A stretch of DNA of 64,000 nt from Diabrotica undecimpunctata (taxonomy: Eukaryota; Arthropoda; Insecta; Coleoptera; Chrysomelidae): positions 86,249,389 through 86,313,388 of the forward strand of contig NC_092808.1 in the NCBI RefSeq assembly GCF_040954645.1, in the 5' to 3' direction. The translations under genes and the position numbers were made by a program. The notes under the pieces were generated by a model that was not told the origin of the DNA, made no database searches, and was given only the letters and a program-made list of their open reading frames with translations. Below, piece after piece: positions 42,722 through 55,297 of this stretch (position 1 is its first letter; each line of letters opens with the position of its first letter).

Positions 42722-44880
42722 ACTTTATTATTATTATTATACATAAGCAAGTTCAGAGGGATAAGTCCCTATTATGCCCAAAAACAAAAAAAAGAAATTT
42801 TATTAGTAACCTACTACTAAATTACAAAATTACAAAAACAAAATTGCAATTTTTGTTTTTAAAGAAAAACAATATTTTAACTATAATATAAAACGGTCAA
42901 GTCTATTTTTGAACGAGTTGGTAGAGGGAGCAGAGACACTCTTATCGTTAAGGTTATACCAGCACTCACAAACTCTATTTGGTAGAAAGTTCTGTCTTGA
43001 TCTTGTAGAAAATTTTTTTAGTTTAAACTGATGACCTCTGAAGCGTTCATCTTAATTTATGGTATTTATTTTTAAATTTACATTTTATCGAAATTCACAA
43101 AATTGAATTTTAAAATTTGAAATGTTGTAATTAAGTGTTTACGTTGTCGGCTAAGTTCAAAAGAAGTTAGGTTATCCACACTACGTCTTTCTGCATAAGA
43201 AGGTCTTCTCGGTCCCACAGGAATTTGAGTGGCTTTTCTTTAAACGTTTCTCAACAAAGTCTTGTCTTGAACCAAATCAGGATACCACGTTGGTCCAGCG
43301 TATTCAAGTATGGGTCTTACGTAAAGAGTGTAAAGTTTACAGAATGATTGCATTAAAACTTTTAAAAAACCTCCGAATAAGATCAACTCTGGAGTTCGCA
43401 CGTTTACAAATAGAGGTAATATGGTCGAATCAAGTTAGGCTGCTGTTTACGATAACACCAAGTTTATTGTATATCGTTATATCGTTATACGAGATTACAG
43501 AATCTAATGGCTGCCCGTTAACAAAGTACGGCACAAGTAGGTTATTTTTACCAATTCGAAGCACTACACATTTATTCGCATTTAAATGTAGTAACTACTG
43601 GGAACACCAAGTTAAAATAGAGTCCAAATCCATTTGGAGGGTTATATGGTTTGTGATTGTATTGGCATATATTTTTGTGTCATCAACGTAAAGCGATATT
43701 TTACTGTAACATAATAAGGAACATCGCTGGTATAAACCGTAAAAAGCAGAGGTCCAAGAACAGAATCCTGAAGCACTCCACTTTTTACTTTTCTGTGAGA
43801 AAGATGTGCCAACTCTAACTTTGTAATGTCGAACTGTCAGGAAATCATCTATCCAACGAAGTAAAGTACAGCGAACTCCGAAATTTTTTAGCATACGTAG
43901 AAGTCTGCGCGTAGGTACACGGTCAAAGGCTTAAGAGAAATCTAGATAAACAACGTGGACCGGCTGCGAACTGTTAAGGGATGGCGTCCACACAACGTAG
44001 GAGATTGGTTAGAATGGAGCGCCTAGAGACAAATCCATGTTTTTGTGTTAGAATAACATGTTCCTGGAGAAGGAATTTGGTCATCTCCTTGGAAATATTG
44101 GCTTCCATGACTTTACCAACTACTAGCACCAAGCTAATCGGACGATAATTGTTGGGGTCGAGTTTGTTGCCTTTTTTAAAAATAGGGGTGACGGATGCTA
44201 ATTTCCAACTAGCGGGTAAGAAGTTCTGGATAAACTTAAATTCATTAATTTTATAGAAAAGTGGCCACTGCCTAGTAAATCATCCGGATCTGTTCATTGT
44301 AAATAAAAAATAGTTGGCCTACATATCGAAAGATCGATGGTGGAACAATTGTCAATAGCTATAATAAATCTTCTATTGCTGCCATCATTTAATAAACCCA
44401 TGTTCATAGTTTAAAATGTGATAATACAGACTTCGTCCTCTAGTGTTTGTTTTCTCAAAGCTCCAAGAATAATTGTGGACGTTAAAATCTCCTAGAAGAA
44501 TAAAAAGTATTGGGAGTTGATTAAGTAGAGAATCTTATTTATCCCTGATTAAATAATGGTCAGGAGAAATGTATATGATGAAGAAAGTTGTGTTTAAATT
44601 TTTACGACTATTGCTTCTAAGTTTTGCTAGGACTATTGCTTCTAGGTTTGTATTTATTGTAAGTTGTGTTGATTGTAGATGATTTGAGATGTAAGTGGCT
44701 ACATCGCTACTTGCAACTTGTACGTTTCGGCTTTTAAAAAATTTATTATAGCCTTTCATTCTTTGGACATTTTCGTTTCTGAGTAAGTTTTTTGTGAACA
44801 TAATATGTTCAGAGAGTGAAGGGTTATGAGATGGTATAGCATATTTAAATGGGTATAGTACTCATTTGAGTTCCACTGAA
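42722..44880 (-). pseudogene. CR1/Jockey-like non-LTR retrotransposon, 5'-truncated
   Basis: Minus-strand sense order: endonuclease remnant (44430-44801, ending LLGDFNVHNYSWSFEK), RT start NNYRPISLVLVVGKVMEANI (about 44110-44190), RT middle (43595-43894) with LYVDDTKIYA (catalytic VDD) and WIDDFLTVRHYKVRVG, a C terminus RGHQFKLKKFSTRSRQNFLP (about 42960-43050) and a stop near 42892. The 3' end is an (AAT)n-type simple tail at about 42722-42740, as in CR1/L2-type elements. Frameshifted in several places. Confidence 0.75.
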
Positions 44881-46889
44881 GTAATAACTCAAATGCTACA
44901 AAAATGGCGAGAAAAGGTAGAGTTCGGAATTGTTGTGAAATATTTATTTTAGTCTTGTGATATCAGATTGTGTACCACATAATTCTTAGATTGTCGTAAT
45001 ATTTGGTTTTTTAGTTTTGTTTATTTTTGTTTTTATGTTAAGAGGAGAGAAAGAATGGAGAAAAGTTCACTGTCTGATGTCTGGGGTGATAAAGAAAAAG
45101 GAGCAGAAGTTCAGAGGAGGAAATTGAGCCAGGTATCTGAAATTTATGGTTAATATTATTTATTAATTTATGGCCTAACGTCTGAAACATTTTCTGATTT
45201 ACGGTAACAGTTATGGTTATTTATAAATTTTTATTTTTTTATTTTAGTTGTTCATTGAGTGGCAAGACCTCCTCTCTGGAACAGTGGTTAAGGTTTTATC
45301 CAGAACACAGTTAATCCGGCACTACCCTGGGGTCTTCTGACCTAGTATCCTACTCGGCCTAAAGATGCCAGGGTGTCTTGTTCCGTGACGGAGGTATCCA
45401 AAAAAGATTTCCCCCACCGTTACCTGTCATAATTCAACGGATACCTACTTAGGCTCTTACTGAAATCTGGCAATACGGCAATTAAAAAAAAAAAGGTTTG
45501 TGCAAAGAGGTTTAAACATCTTAATATGTACGTGGGAACGGACTTCTATTAAGTTTGAAATATCTTGTGTAAAGTCTGAAGCAATGCTTAGAACATTACT
45601 TCATTCCTGTGTATTTTCTGGAAGCTGTTTAAACTGCTGACTATTGATTATGACGGGAGAAGATCAGGAGTTGATATAGTTTATAATCGGTTCAGTGAGT
45701 TGTATATCTTGATATAAAGTATTTGTTTTGGGTTTTTCCGATGGACTTTTTTGGGAAGAGAGATAGACGTATTTGGTGGCGCTTTTTTGCTGAAGTAGCT
45801 AGAGACATATCTTCAGCTATTCGTTTTGTTAAGGAGAATGCTGTTTAATTAAAGGTTTTCTCCTTGGTTAATATATTTGCAGATTGAGCAGTGCAATCTG
45901 GATTTGATGCCAGGGTTGGTGTGTTTAAATTAATATTAGCGTTTTATGAACAATTCTTTAGTAATAAGGAATTTTGGTTAAAATATTATTTGTTGTCTTA
46001 GAATATAAGTGATAAGAAGATGTCTCGGTAGGTTAAGATATTGACGAAATTTAAATATTATGTGTGGGTTGTTGTAATTGGTAAATATTTGGGTTAGCGT
46101 TAGCGGAAGGGCATTGAGATGCAACATGTATAGACAGCTTAAATGTGAAGCAACATTGACTATCTAGGGCTAAATAAAATCGATATGCTAATTTATCGTA
46201 CGCTATTTCAAAGTATTTGGGTATGATAATATCTGGATACGGATCGATATATACCTATCTTCTAAAGCAAAGTTGTGTTGGTGCTTTGTATTTAATGCAC
46301 CTATTCTAAGAAAGTTTATTGAAGAGACTAATTTTAATCCAATTTTTTCTAGTAAAGTTTGAAGACAGTCATGTATGAAATTGTGTGAAATTCTGCTACA
46401 AAAATGATATTTTTGGTTTCACCAGAGGTCCCAATTGGGGTAGATAATCTTGAAGTCTTGCTGCATACTGAATGGAGCTAAAGATAATTGCTTAAACCTT
46501 GTTTGACTATTTGTAGGTATTTTGATAGACGGTGCTTGCATGAGATGCGTTGGAGGTAATCGTATTACTCAAATTGAAGTTATCTGTATTCTTTACGTGT
46601 AGGTAAATGTTAGTGGAAGGCGATTGGTTTTTAGACGTAAAATATGTTCAGTTATTTTAATCCATATTTTATTTTAAATTATTTATTAATTTTCAAAACA
46701 TATTTATAAAGCCGATCCTGCCTTTTTTTTGAAGTTAACTAATCACCAGTTTTTTGGGATATGTGATTATTATTTTACTGAGTGGATTGAATTCGTAACC
46801 TTAAAATCGAATTACAAAAGGTCGTTTATATGCAATAAATATCAAAGATTTTACTCACATCAATGTTTTATATTACTGAATTTTCAGGA
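44881..46889. other. No gene recognised
   Basis: AT-rich, with scattered short ORFs. 45055-45153 (plus) is a 32-codon ORF beginning MEKSSLSDVW with no known family. 45241-45480 is less AT-rich and ends in a run of A, which might be a SINE-like insertion, but I see no clear pol III boxes. Confidence 0.4.
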
Positions 46890-47640
46890 CTTAACCATTG
46901 AAAGGTTTTAAATTTAGCGATAATTTCACTTAAATCGACCGTAAATTGCAAACGTGTATTTACAAACAGGTCCGTCGATAAAATCCGTGACGCATTTTTG
47001 ATTGGCAGCAAAATCTTCCAGTACGTCATTTTCTAATGCTAAAATATTGTTTTGTCGATCGATTTCTACGGAAACCACTTTGATATGAAATGATTTTATT
47101 CTCAAGAGTCCATACAAGCCTATTATTTACAATTTTTTCCATTATATTATTCATAGCACATGTCAAAGATATTGGTCTATTTGAATTTGGATTACTCTTT
47201 TAATTGTTTTGTTTTAAAATTGGTATAATAACAGATTCTAAGTATTTTGATGGAAATGTATGTTGCCTCCATAATTATTTAAATAACTTTAGTAAGTGTT
47301 GGAAACCTTTTAAAGGTAAATGTTTTATAAAGTTTACCGAAATATCGTCAGGTCCCTCTGCCGAATTTTCAAACGAGTTTATGTGCTTTGTTGTATTCTT
47401 CCATCAAAAAAGGTGAGTTTATAGCAATTTTATCCATATCATTAAAGTCAACTAGACTATGTAATTCATGTTGCTTAAGTGCGATAAAGCTCTGGTTATA
47501 CTGGGTATCACTAAATCTATGTTTATAAGTGTTAGCTAGTTCTTCTGTGATTTCGTTGTCAGAGGTAATGACCTTATCTTAAATATTTTTTGAGTTGTAT
47601 TCAAATTTTTTCCCGATGTATGTTTTATCTTTTTCCATAT
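46890..47640 (-). pseudogene. Jockey-like reverse transcriptase fragment
   Basis: The minus strand reads FPSKYLESVIIPILKQNN, a stop, then NRPISLTCAMNNIMEKIVNN (about 47110-47180) and YQSGFRRNRSTKQ (about 47070-47100), followed by a frame 46926-47117 with LALENDVLEDFA. These are RT blocks 1-2a. It overlaps in domain with 41855-42000, so it is a different copy. 47641-48191 shows nothing else. Confidence 0.6.
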
Positions 47641-48191
47641 AGTACTCTTACTCCATAGTACTTTATTTTAGAAACATAATTTGGATTGACGTTTAGCTGT
47701 CATTATTGTTAATTTAGTTGTGGCTCAAGTTTTCTTACATTATACTTGGTTTTATAGTGATTTACTTTTTACAAGACTCGTTACACCATGGAATTAGTGT
47801 GGTATGATTTATTGAAGCTGTTTTACAGATTGAGTTTTCAGCTGCCTTAATAGGGAAAGTTGCCTGGATCGTACAACTTTTTAAATTTCATTTTTTATTT
47901 TCATCAAATAATGAACAATTAGCTTTAACACAATGTAACAATAAAGTTGACTTATTTGGTAACTTAAATTATTTTTTCTATGGTCGTATAACTTCATATA
48001 GTACAAAAAAAATATTATTTTCGAAAATATTTAGGTTTCCTTGATCGTACTCAATGTTAGTCTTATGGAGATTATTTAAGGATTTTATTTCAACCATACA
48101 TTAAAATAAAACATGATTTTGTTACAATTGTAAATAACAAAGGGTTAAAAAAACATTAAAACAGAACCTGAATAATACACTTTCTCAATAG

Positions 48192-49742
48192 TTATTTACA
48201 ATCGACACAGAAGAACGATTTAAGTCCAGGTTTAATGCCGGCGCATGATTCATGAAACCAAAAACGACACTTCTGACATTGAATCATGTCTTCTACTGTA
48301 TTACTTTCGCACAAAGAACAATACCACTCTTTCCTGTCAATGTCAATTAATACATCAGGAACACGTGAAGTGGAGGCCATATTTAGTAATTCTTTTTTTA
48401 AAGACAAGTTTGATATTTTTGCTGCAAGATTTTTCTTGGCAACTTCTTTTTCTCTCTCACAATCTTTTTATTTGTTTTCTTAACTTGGCAAAGTTTCTGT
48501 TTTTTAACATAACCTTTGGTTTTACATTATTTCCCAATTTCTCTTTAGGTTCTTTTACTTTCTCCATCGCAATTTTTAGTTCACTGGCCATCTCAAGTTT
48601 ATTTTTTATGGACTGCTGGTCAACACGGCAGCTTTTTGAATCCCCCAAGCCTTCTTTGATTTAGTATGTGGTTTCGAAATAGGAGATATAGTGTCAATCG
48701 AAATGTTGATATTAGGGCAAGTTAAGCATACATTAGCAGCCTTAGCTGTTTCACTATTAGGCCTATCTATTGATAACTCAGTATCACTGTTGCTTAAGCT
48801 TTGGACCAAGGGACAGTCAATTTCAACAGGATCGTCTGCATGTTCTTCCAGTTGTTCTTTGTTGATGCTTTCAGCGTCATTCTGATTTAGAATATTAGCC
48901 GCTGCAAAGTCACTCTCTTTAAAGACAGTACTGTCTACTGGCCATACACCACTGACACAAAAACCACTGACTGCATTTTCAATAGTTGCAGCCTTGCCAT
49001 ATGCCTCTGTAGCTAATCCAGAGATTTAATATTGTGTGATACATAGCCCAGGATTAGTCCTCAGCCACTTTTCAACTGCTTGATTAAAGTAGGTCTTTAA
49101 GGGGCTGAAAAAGCTTCTGTCTAGAGACTGAAGTCGATATGTTATATGTCCTGGAAGTTGTAACAATATAACACCATAATTACTGGCATATTCAATGGAA
49201 TCAAAATTTTTGGAATGAGTTGTGTGCCCATCCAACACGAGAATAACTTTTTTCTCTAAGGTTGGTTTTACAATTTCAACAAAATGTGTCAGCCACTTTA
49301 TAAACAGCGCAATGGTTATGTACCCGGACTCAGATATGTCTACCAACCGTCCAGGTGGAGCTCCAACTTTAAGCTCAGGCGTCATTCTCATACGATTAAA
49401 AGCAAGCATAGGTGGAACAAAGTTTCCGGATGCGCTGGTACAGCATACCTTAGTAGTGTTGACACCACGCTCGCCACTTATGATTGAACCTACCTGTTTT
49501 TCACCTTTTCTGGCAAGTATTTTTTGACTTTTGGTTTGGACAGTAGAAACTCCTGACTCATCAACATTGTAAATTCGTGTGACATCGACTTTGTTTTTTT
49601 CAACAAGCTTCTGTCGGATGTCAAAAAACTCATGAACATTTTCTTTGTTGAACCCTTTCAGCCGTAATAAAGATGTACCATGGATATCTCTCAAAGCAAG
49701 TTCGGGATGTCGCTGTTTAAAAGAGTAAAACCATTGTAACAA
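48192..49742 (-). pseudogene. pogo-like transposase followed by PHD-type zinc finger
   Basis: The first frame (49026-49742) begins FYSFKQRHPELALR (the CENP-B-type HTH end) and carries the catalytic blocks YNVDESGVSTVQ, VILVLDGHTTHSKN and LPGHITYRLQSLDRSFFSPLK. It reads through one TAA (49026-49028) into ISGLATEAYGKAATIENAVS and GVWPVDSTVF in the same frame, with frameshifts at about 48607 and 48460. The last frame (48192-48407) is a PHD-like Cys/His cluster: WYCSLC...MIQCQKCRFWFHESC...FFCVDC. The N-terminal HTH is missing. Insect pogo-like transposases with such C-terminal fingers are known, so the finger is probably part of the same gene. Confidence 0.75.
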
Positions 49743-50105
49743 AATTTAATGTAACAAAAAATTGTGTTAAGGAAGTCTGGGTGACTCTATCCAGTGTAGC
49801 AAAAGGGTGAACTCTAAAATGCACCTTGATACACCAACGAACTAATATGTAGAATAACGGAAGATGGAAGGGATTAGATAGAAATAAATTATGTAAAAGA
49901 AATAAATAAAGAGTAAATATGAATTTTAAAATATAGCAGAATTAAGTGTTGGCTAGCGACTATGCAGGAGAATGACCACTTGACACTCAAAGAAGGATTC
50001 GGCCAATTTGCATGCCCTACAGAGACCGTAAGATATAAGAACTAATGACAAGAAAACCACCAAGAAATAAACAGATGAAAAATAAAAGTTGCTCTAATGA
50101 ATGCT
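49743..50105. other. No gene recognised
   Basis: AT-rich spacer; upstream exons or the HTH of the pogo-like transposase were sought here and not found. Confidence 0.4.
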
Positions 50106-50820
50106 TGGGCGCCAGGAAGTTAAATGTTTTCTTCCGAGATATCTTGTATTGCTGAAATATGAAAGATAGGTACTAATTGAAATATTAAATTTTAACCACA
50201 CCTTTAATAATTACCAAACTTAGGTACAAACTATTTTAAATGCTTATATACTAAACCACCACCTCTTATGTACAGTTAACTATAGCTATATTTACAGTAA
50301 AATCCCTGAATATAATTATAAAACAATTTACCCCTGATATACCCCTTAAAAATTTCAAATTGTGACAAAAGTTAGATCCAATAATAATGTATAAATAATA
50401 AATATAATTATATACTACTCACTAATAGTTTAGTTTTCGTTCAAAAATTGTTTAGGTTTTTAAGTAAAAATTCTCCGGATATGTGTGCACACGATAACCT
50501 AACAAAGACAATATCCCTTGGTAGACAATAAATAATTAAATTTAATTACAATGATAAATGTTTTTTTTTTTTTTTTTTAAATTGAAGATATTTATTATTA
50601 AGGATATTTTTAAATTAAAGTGAAACTAAAAGTGAAAACCTTGAAGAGGACGTAGCAAAAGTTATTTAAAATGATTGAATGATAACAAAAATAAGTCAGT
50701 TCTTCCTGCCGGTTTCCGTAGGTTTCCCTCGAAGATGATCCGGTGGAGAACTGGACTCAGGTGGTAAAAAGATACCAAACCTGTATTCCTTAAACGATTA
50801 TTTAAGTAACGGACTCGTCA
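50106..50820 (-). repeat. LTR-like segment with primer site and polypurine tract on either side
   Basis: The minus strand carries TGGCGCCCAA at 50114-50105, a tRNA-Lys-type primer site. The sequence TGTGACGAGTCCGTTACTTA starts at 50820, directly after GGAGGGGAA-like purines (sense CCAAGTAAGAGGGGAA, 50821-50836). An LTR would thus span about 50126-50820. A poly-A/T run lies at 50562-50578. No coding sequence. Confidence 0.45.
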
Positions 50821-52647
50821 CATTCCCCTCTTACTTGGAGAAAAAAAATTTAAAGTGAAAAAAATTTTTTTTTCTTTTACTTGACTGATTGTTTAGCTGT
50901 AGGTTAACCAATGCTTCAACGATTGGTGGTGCAATCAAGAATCGAGAAAAAAAAAATAAACATATATAAAAAATTATAGCCATGGCACCAGTTTGCCAAA
51001 TACAGCTATAAACTATATTAACTCACTAAAATACTTACAAAACAATCTACATCGATTCACACGATTATCATTAACCACAGATTATGAGTGATGTAGAAAT
51101 AAAGATATGGTTTCATCTAAAGATACCCACATGTAAATAAGTACAGAGTCACATACTATCTAGAGTAAAATTAAAGTAGAGTAAAGCTTTAACCTAGCAT
51201 AGTATAGACTAGTACTACAAATACTCAATGCAAATAATCCAAAATAATGTGCAATCGGACCCTGCTTCCAAAATTGACTCATCAATGGACAACAGATTTA
51301 TAGAAAAGCATATCCAAGGAATAATCAATCAGGCAAATGGGTGGACCGATACACAATAATAAGTAACAATAAAAATACCAAACGTATATAAAACAATATA
51401 AGTGTCGAATTGGATGGTAAATCCAAAATTGACCATACAGTGGACAACAGATTTATAAAGTAGCATATCCAAAGATAATCAATCAGGCAAAGAATGACCC
51501 AATTCACACTATAACCAACTAAACCAAATATGGTAGGTCCACATATACCCACATCCGGTAATATGTGCCTAACCTTAAAATTCATCAAATAAATTATTGG
51601 ATCAAAATGTGGGACTAACGGCTTAAACAAAAGGACAGCCATAAAATCGATTCCATCCTGATGATCTGCCATCAGTACATTTGGGATCCAAAATAAAGAC
51701 CAAAAATAAAAACTAGGAGGTGTTATAAACTTAATCATCCTAGCAAATGCAAAGCTGAACAACTTGAACTCAAAAAGGTAGAGTACCAAAGCATGTGAAC
51801 TGCTGTGGTAACTTCTTACAACAATTTATGCTGTGCTGATACTCGATAACTATAGCAGGTAGCTACAACAACTTTATAAGAATATCTAACATAAGAGCAC
51901 TAAAAGGAGTTTAATGTGCCAGTAACTCTAACAACCATAGCAAAATAGTAAGAGTTAAGGTAGAAGTAATAACAAAACAGAACATCAAGAACGAGTAGAT
52001 CAATTTCTGAAGAAACTGCAGATTTATAATTTCGTTCTGATGTTAATAAAAGAGAACAGGATAATTCCTAGTTCAATATACCAAAATATAGATGAGTGCC
52101 TATGGAAAGAAGTGAAAATAACTATAAATGGTCGTTTGTTGTCAAAATATGAAATACTATCCATAACTGTAATCTAAACATGCTAGCTGTAAAGGGAGCA
52201 ATCCATGTCTTGAATAAACTATATTATAAGTAAGAATAATAAATCAGCTAAGGAACAATTCTGTTATTAGACCAAAGTCTGAAAATATTAAGGATTAAAG
52301 CTAAATGTTCAAATCCTAATTAACAATAACATAAATTTTGTTACATTGGCCAGGAAAAAGTGGCACTCCCCCAGCCGCAACTACTCTGATCGAATCGATC
52401 CTCTTTCGATTACCTCCAGTTAACAAGTACCCACGTTGAGATTCTACACGTCGCAGAATGAGTGTACTTTCAGAATTTTACCACTGAGGGCGCAGTTTAA
52501 TGCCAACCTCAGAAAATTAAATTTACTGGGAGTTATTTAAATATTTAGTTTAAGAATATTTCAATATGAATTTAATTTAGAATTAAATTAAAAGATTCCA
52601 GTCACAAAAAGAAGGTAAACGATTATTTAAGTAACGGACTCGTTACA
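50821..52647 (-). mobile_element. Noncoding remnant of a third LTR element
   Basis: The end at 52647 repeats the LTR-terminal sequence (CGATTATTTAAGTAACGGACT on the plus strand at 52620 and 50793), with 30 of 31 bases identical. Upstream of this word the two ends do not match, so the second LTR is almost fully deleted. The interior has no gag or pol and holds two degenerate tandem units (51268-51497). The ORF at 51325-51789 (minus) has no recognisable motif. Confidence 0.4.
51268..51497. repeat. Two degenerate tandem repeats, unit about 155 bp
   Basis: The block CCAAAATTGAC...GGACAACAGATTTATA...GCATATCCAA...ATAATCAATCAGGCAAA occurs at 51268-51342 and again at 51425-51496. Confidence 0.75.
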
Positions 52648-52649
52648 CC

Positions 52650-53420
52650 ATTTCTTACCAGCCAATTGAGTTGGAGTATTGGAAGTTATAGGAAATATTG
52701 TTTTTCTCAGAAATTTGATATGGTAACCGTCTTACGTCCGTGATTGTAAGTCCAAACATTAAGCTTTCTAGCTTAAAAATATGATCCATAAGATCATTTT
52801 CTATGTCCACTGGTAAGATAGACAACCGACCAATGATTTTTATGGCTTCGTTTCATTTTTTCCATTGACAGTGACAGGCTCTGCGTTAGTATTTAGAGGT
52901 ATTCTTATCGAGTCATATAAATTAATCATAAAAACTGATACACCGCCACTAGCAATGTTTAAATTGGGTATTATTTGGTTATAATGAGACAGATAGTTTC
53001 TTAAGTTTATATTTTGATTTTGTTTAAAATTGGTCTCTTGTAAACAAACAAGATTTGGATTTTGGTCTGAAAGAATAATTTGTAGCATGGATAAATTATT
53101 TTAATATCCATTTATATACCACTATATTAATTTATGAATTAATTAGATTTATCAATTTTTTATTTATTTTTTAAATTAATATTTATTAATTAAATTTATT
53201 TTATAACTCTTTTTTGAGTAGTCACTTTCTATATCGGAGATAAGGTCTTATAAGATTTGCAGCTGCAAGTATTTTAAAAGAATTTTTCTTAATTTGGCAT
53301 TTCGGGTCTTTGTAGATTGGTCTTGAGTATAGGGATAAATTTTGCTTAACATATCGATGAGAGCTGGGAAGTCGTTTGTATAATTTTAAACGGTAGCAAG
53401 TGGATCTTGTGAACCCTTTA
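52650..53420 (-). pseudogene. Non-LTR element fragment: ORF1 tail and endonuclease start
   Basis: On the minus strand NYTNDFPALIDMLSKIYPYT...LRKILLKYL (about 53240-53395) resembles an ORF1 C terminus of Jockey-like elements. It is followed by an apurinic-type endonuclease start in 52840-53088: NPNLVCLQETNFK and ASGGVSVFM. The rest of the endonuclease and the RT are missing; the LTR remnant joins at 52647. Confidence 0.6.
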
Positions 53421-54187
53421 TGTTTTGGAATAGTTCTGTTATCTGAAAATAGCTTAAAATGGTGGTGACTGCTGGTTTATGATTGCTTTTAAACACTTTT
53501 CTTAATTTTGTTTTTTCTTACGATTAAGTGCTATTTCTCCTGGATTGGTAAACTTCGGTTTATTAATAGTATCATTAGGAGGCCTATGGGACTTAAGATA
53601 TCGGTAATAGGTATTTTTGAACTGGTTTGTGAAGACCTCAAGTTCCAAATGTAAAGTGGTTGTTTCCCTCGTAGTTTGTTTGTAGTTTACTTGATTTTTC
53701 GTAGTCGAGGTATCTGTTTGAGTTATAGTAGGAGCCGGTGTGATGGTTTTTTTGTTGTGATTGGAGGAATATAGTTTGAGTTTGGATTGATCGAATTTTT
53801 AAAGTTAGTTTCCTTATGCCTATTTTGTTTACAGTTGTAGCGCGTTAGGTTGCCACTTGATAAGAAGATGCTGTATTAAGTGTTATCGTAATAGATTAAA
53901 AACGATACTGAAATTGTAAGATTTGTTGGGCCGATCAGATTTACCTTCTAATGCTTAGTATGTGACTAAATGAAGCTAATAGTAATTTTTTAAAAAGGAC
54001 ATTGTAGATAAAATAACAAACTGAATGTATTTGAGTTATTTAATTAATAGAATGGGACAGGGGGAGAATGTAATCTCGTATTTTTGCATCTTTAATGTCA
54101 ATAAAAATAATAACCTGACTTTTTGGGGAAAATTTTTGTTCAATTAGTGCGGTAGAGTAAATTCTTTCTGAAGACTTATCCATTTGA
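53421..54187. other. No gene recognised
   Basis: AT-rich; may hold more of a decayed ORF1 upstream of 52650-53420, but no motif was seen. Confidence 0.35.
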
Positions 54188-54510
54188 ATCATCATCATTC
54201 AATCTTCGCTTATCCACTGCTGGACATAGATCTCCCTCATAATTTTCCATCTATTTCGATCTTGTGCCTCTTGCATCCAATTCCTATGACAACGTTTTAG
54301 ATCGTCAGTCCAACGTGTTGGTGGACGACCTCTGCTTCGGTAGGCATCATCTCTTGGTCTCCATTCCAGTATCCGCTTTGTCCATCTATTATCTGTCATT
54401 CGAGCCACGTGACCTGCCCAGTTCCATTTCAGTGTTGCTACTCTCTCTACTGCATCAGCCACTCCTGTTCTTTGTCGTAGCTGGCGATTTGATCCATTTG
54501 AATACTGCCT
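54188..54510 (-). pseudogene. RTE-like retrotransposon C-terminal fragment
   Basis: The minus-strand frame 54199-54462 reads VATLKWNWAGHVARMTDNRW, then GRPPTRWTDDLKR, ending in a stop followed by an (ATC/GAT)-rich tail at about 54188-54196. This is the 3' end of an RTE-like endonuclease-RT ORF, the same subfamily as 29640-30245. The copy is strongly 5'-truncated. Confidence 0.75.
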
Positions 54511-54939
54511 GGTAAATTTATTTTATCGTTTTGCGACATCTTTTCGATGCTTAAATATATCTAAGTACGAACCTGTTTGCCTCCAGAAAAATACTGACCG
54601 GTGAACAGATCTATGCTGTTAAATGTTTTTGTTTAACATCAAGCAGATATCGATATGAAAATTTTCAATGATGGTAAATACTAATTAAATGTTTTTGGTG
54701 GAATTTACAGATTAGGAAACAGGATTTACCTGTACTTACAGATTAGGAAAATTGAGTTCAGTTAAGCACTAATAACTTTACAAAGAGTGGTTAAACTTTA
54801 AAAACTTGATCTGATTAAATTTGAACTATTTTAGAGAGCCAAAATAAAGACACCTTTTCGATATATTATCAGGACCGGCCTCTAGTTGAGAGACGTCTTG
54901 ATCCAAATATGGATTTTTTTCATAGTTTATTTAAGTTTT

Positions 54940-55205
54940 TTGGGTTTCCAATTTAAGCGGCGTTTAATAACATAACTTTTTGCCAAAGAAAGTGTTCGAT
55001 ATGTCCACCATTTTCTTTAATTAATTTGTCAATATATTCCATAAAAGATCATCTCATATTAAATAGCATCATTGGTTCTAAAGAAACTGCTGCAGTATTT
55101 ATTTCTTCCTATAGTTGGTCGCGAATGTTTATAGGATTCTTATAGATACGTTGTTTTATTTCAACTAGAAATACTTTCTACGCCTTACACGTTGGGGGCC
55201 ATTTG
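54940..55205 (-). pseudogene. Transposase C-terminal fragment, mariner-type
   Basis: The minus strand reads INTAAVSLEPMMLFNMR, a stop, SFMEYIDKLIKENGGHIEHF, the usual C-terminal helix region of a group of insect mariner-type transposases. No termini were identified. 54511-54939 shows no gene. Confidence 0.4.
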
Positions 55206-55297
55206 TTATGATTGTTTATTTTGAGTTCCAACTTAGTTTATTGAGCCAATAAAAAAATTATAATTTATCTGTTATCAAAAGTAAAATAATCCTTATA

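Noticed and set aside
45241..45490. tRNA-derived SINE ending in an A run
   Set aside because: No convincing A and B boxes at the right spacing and no target duplication seen.
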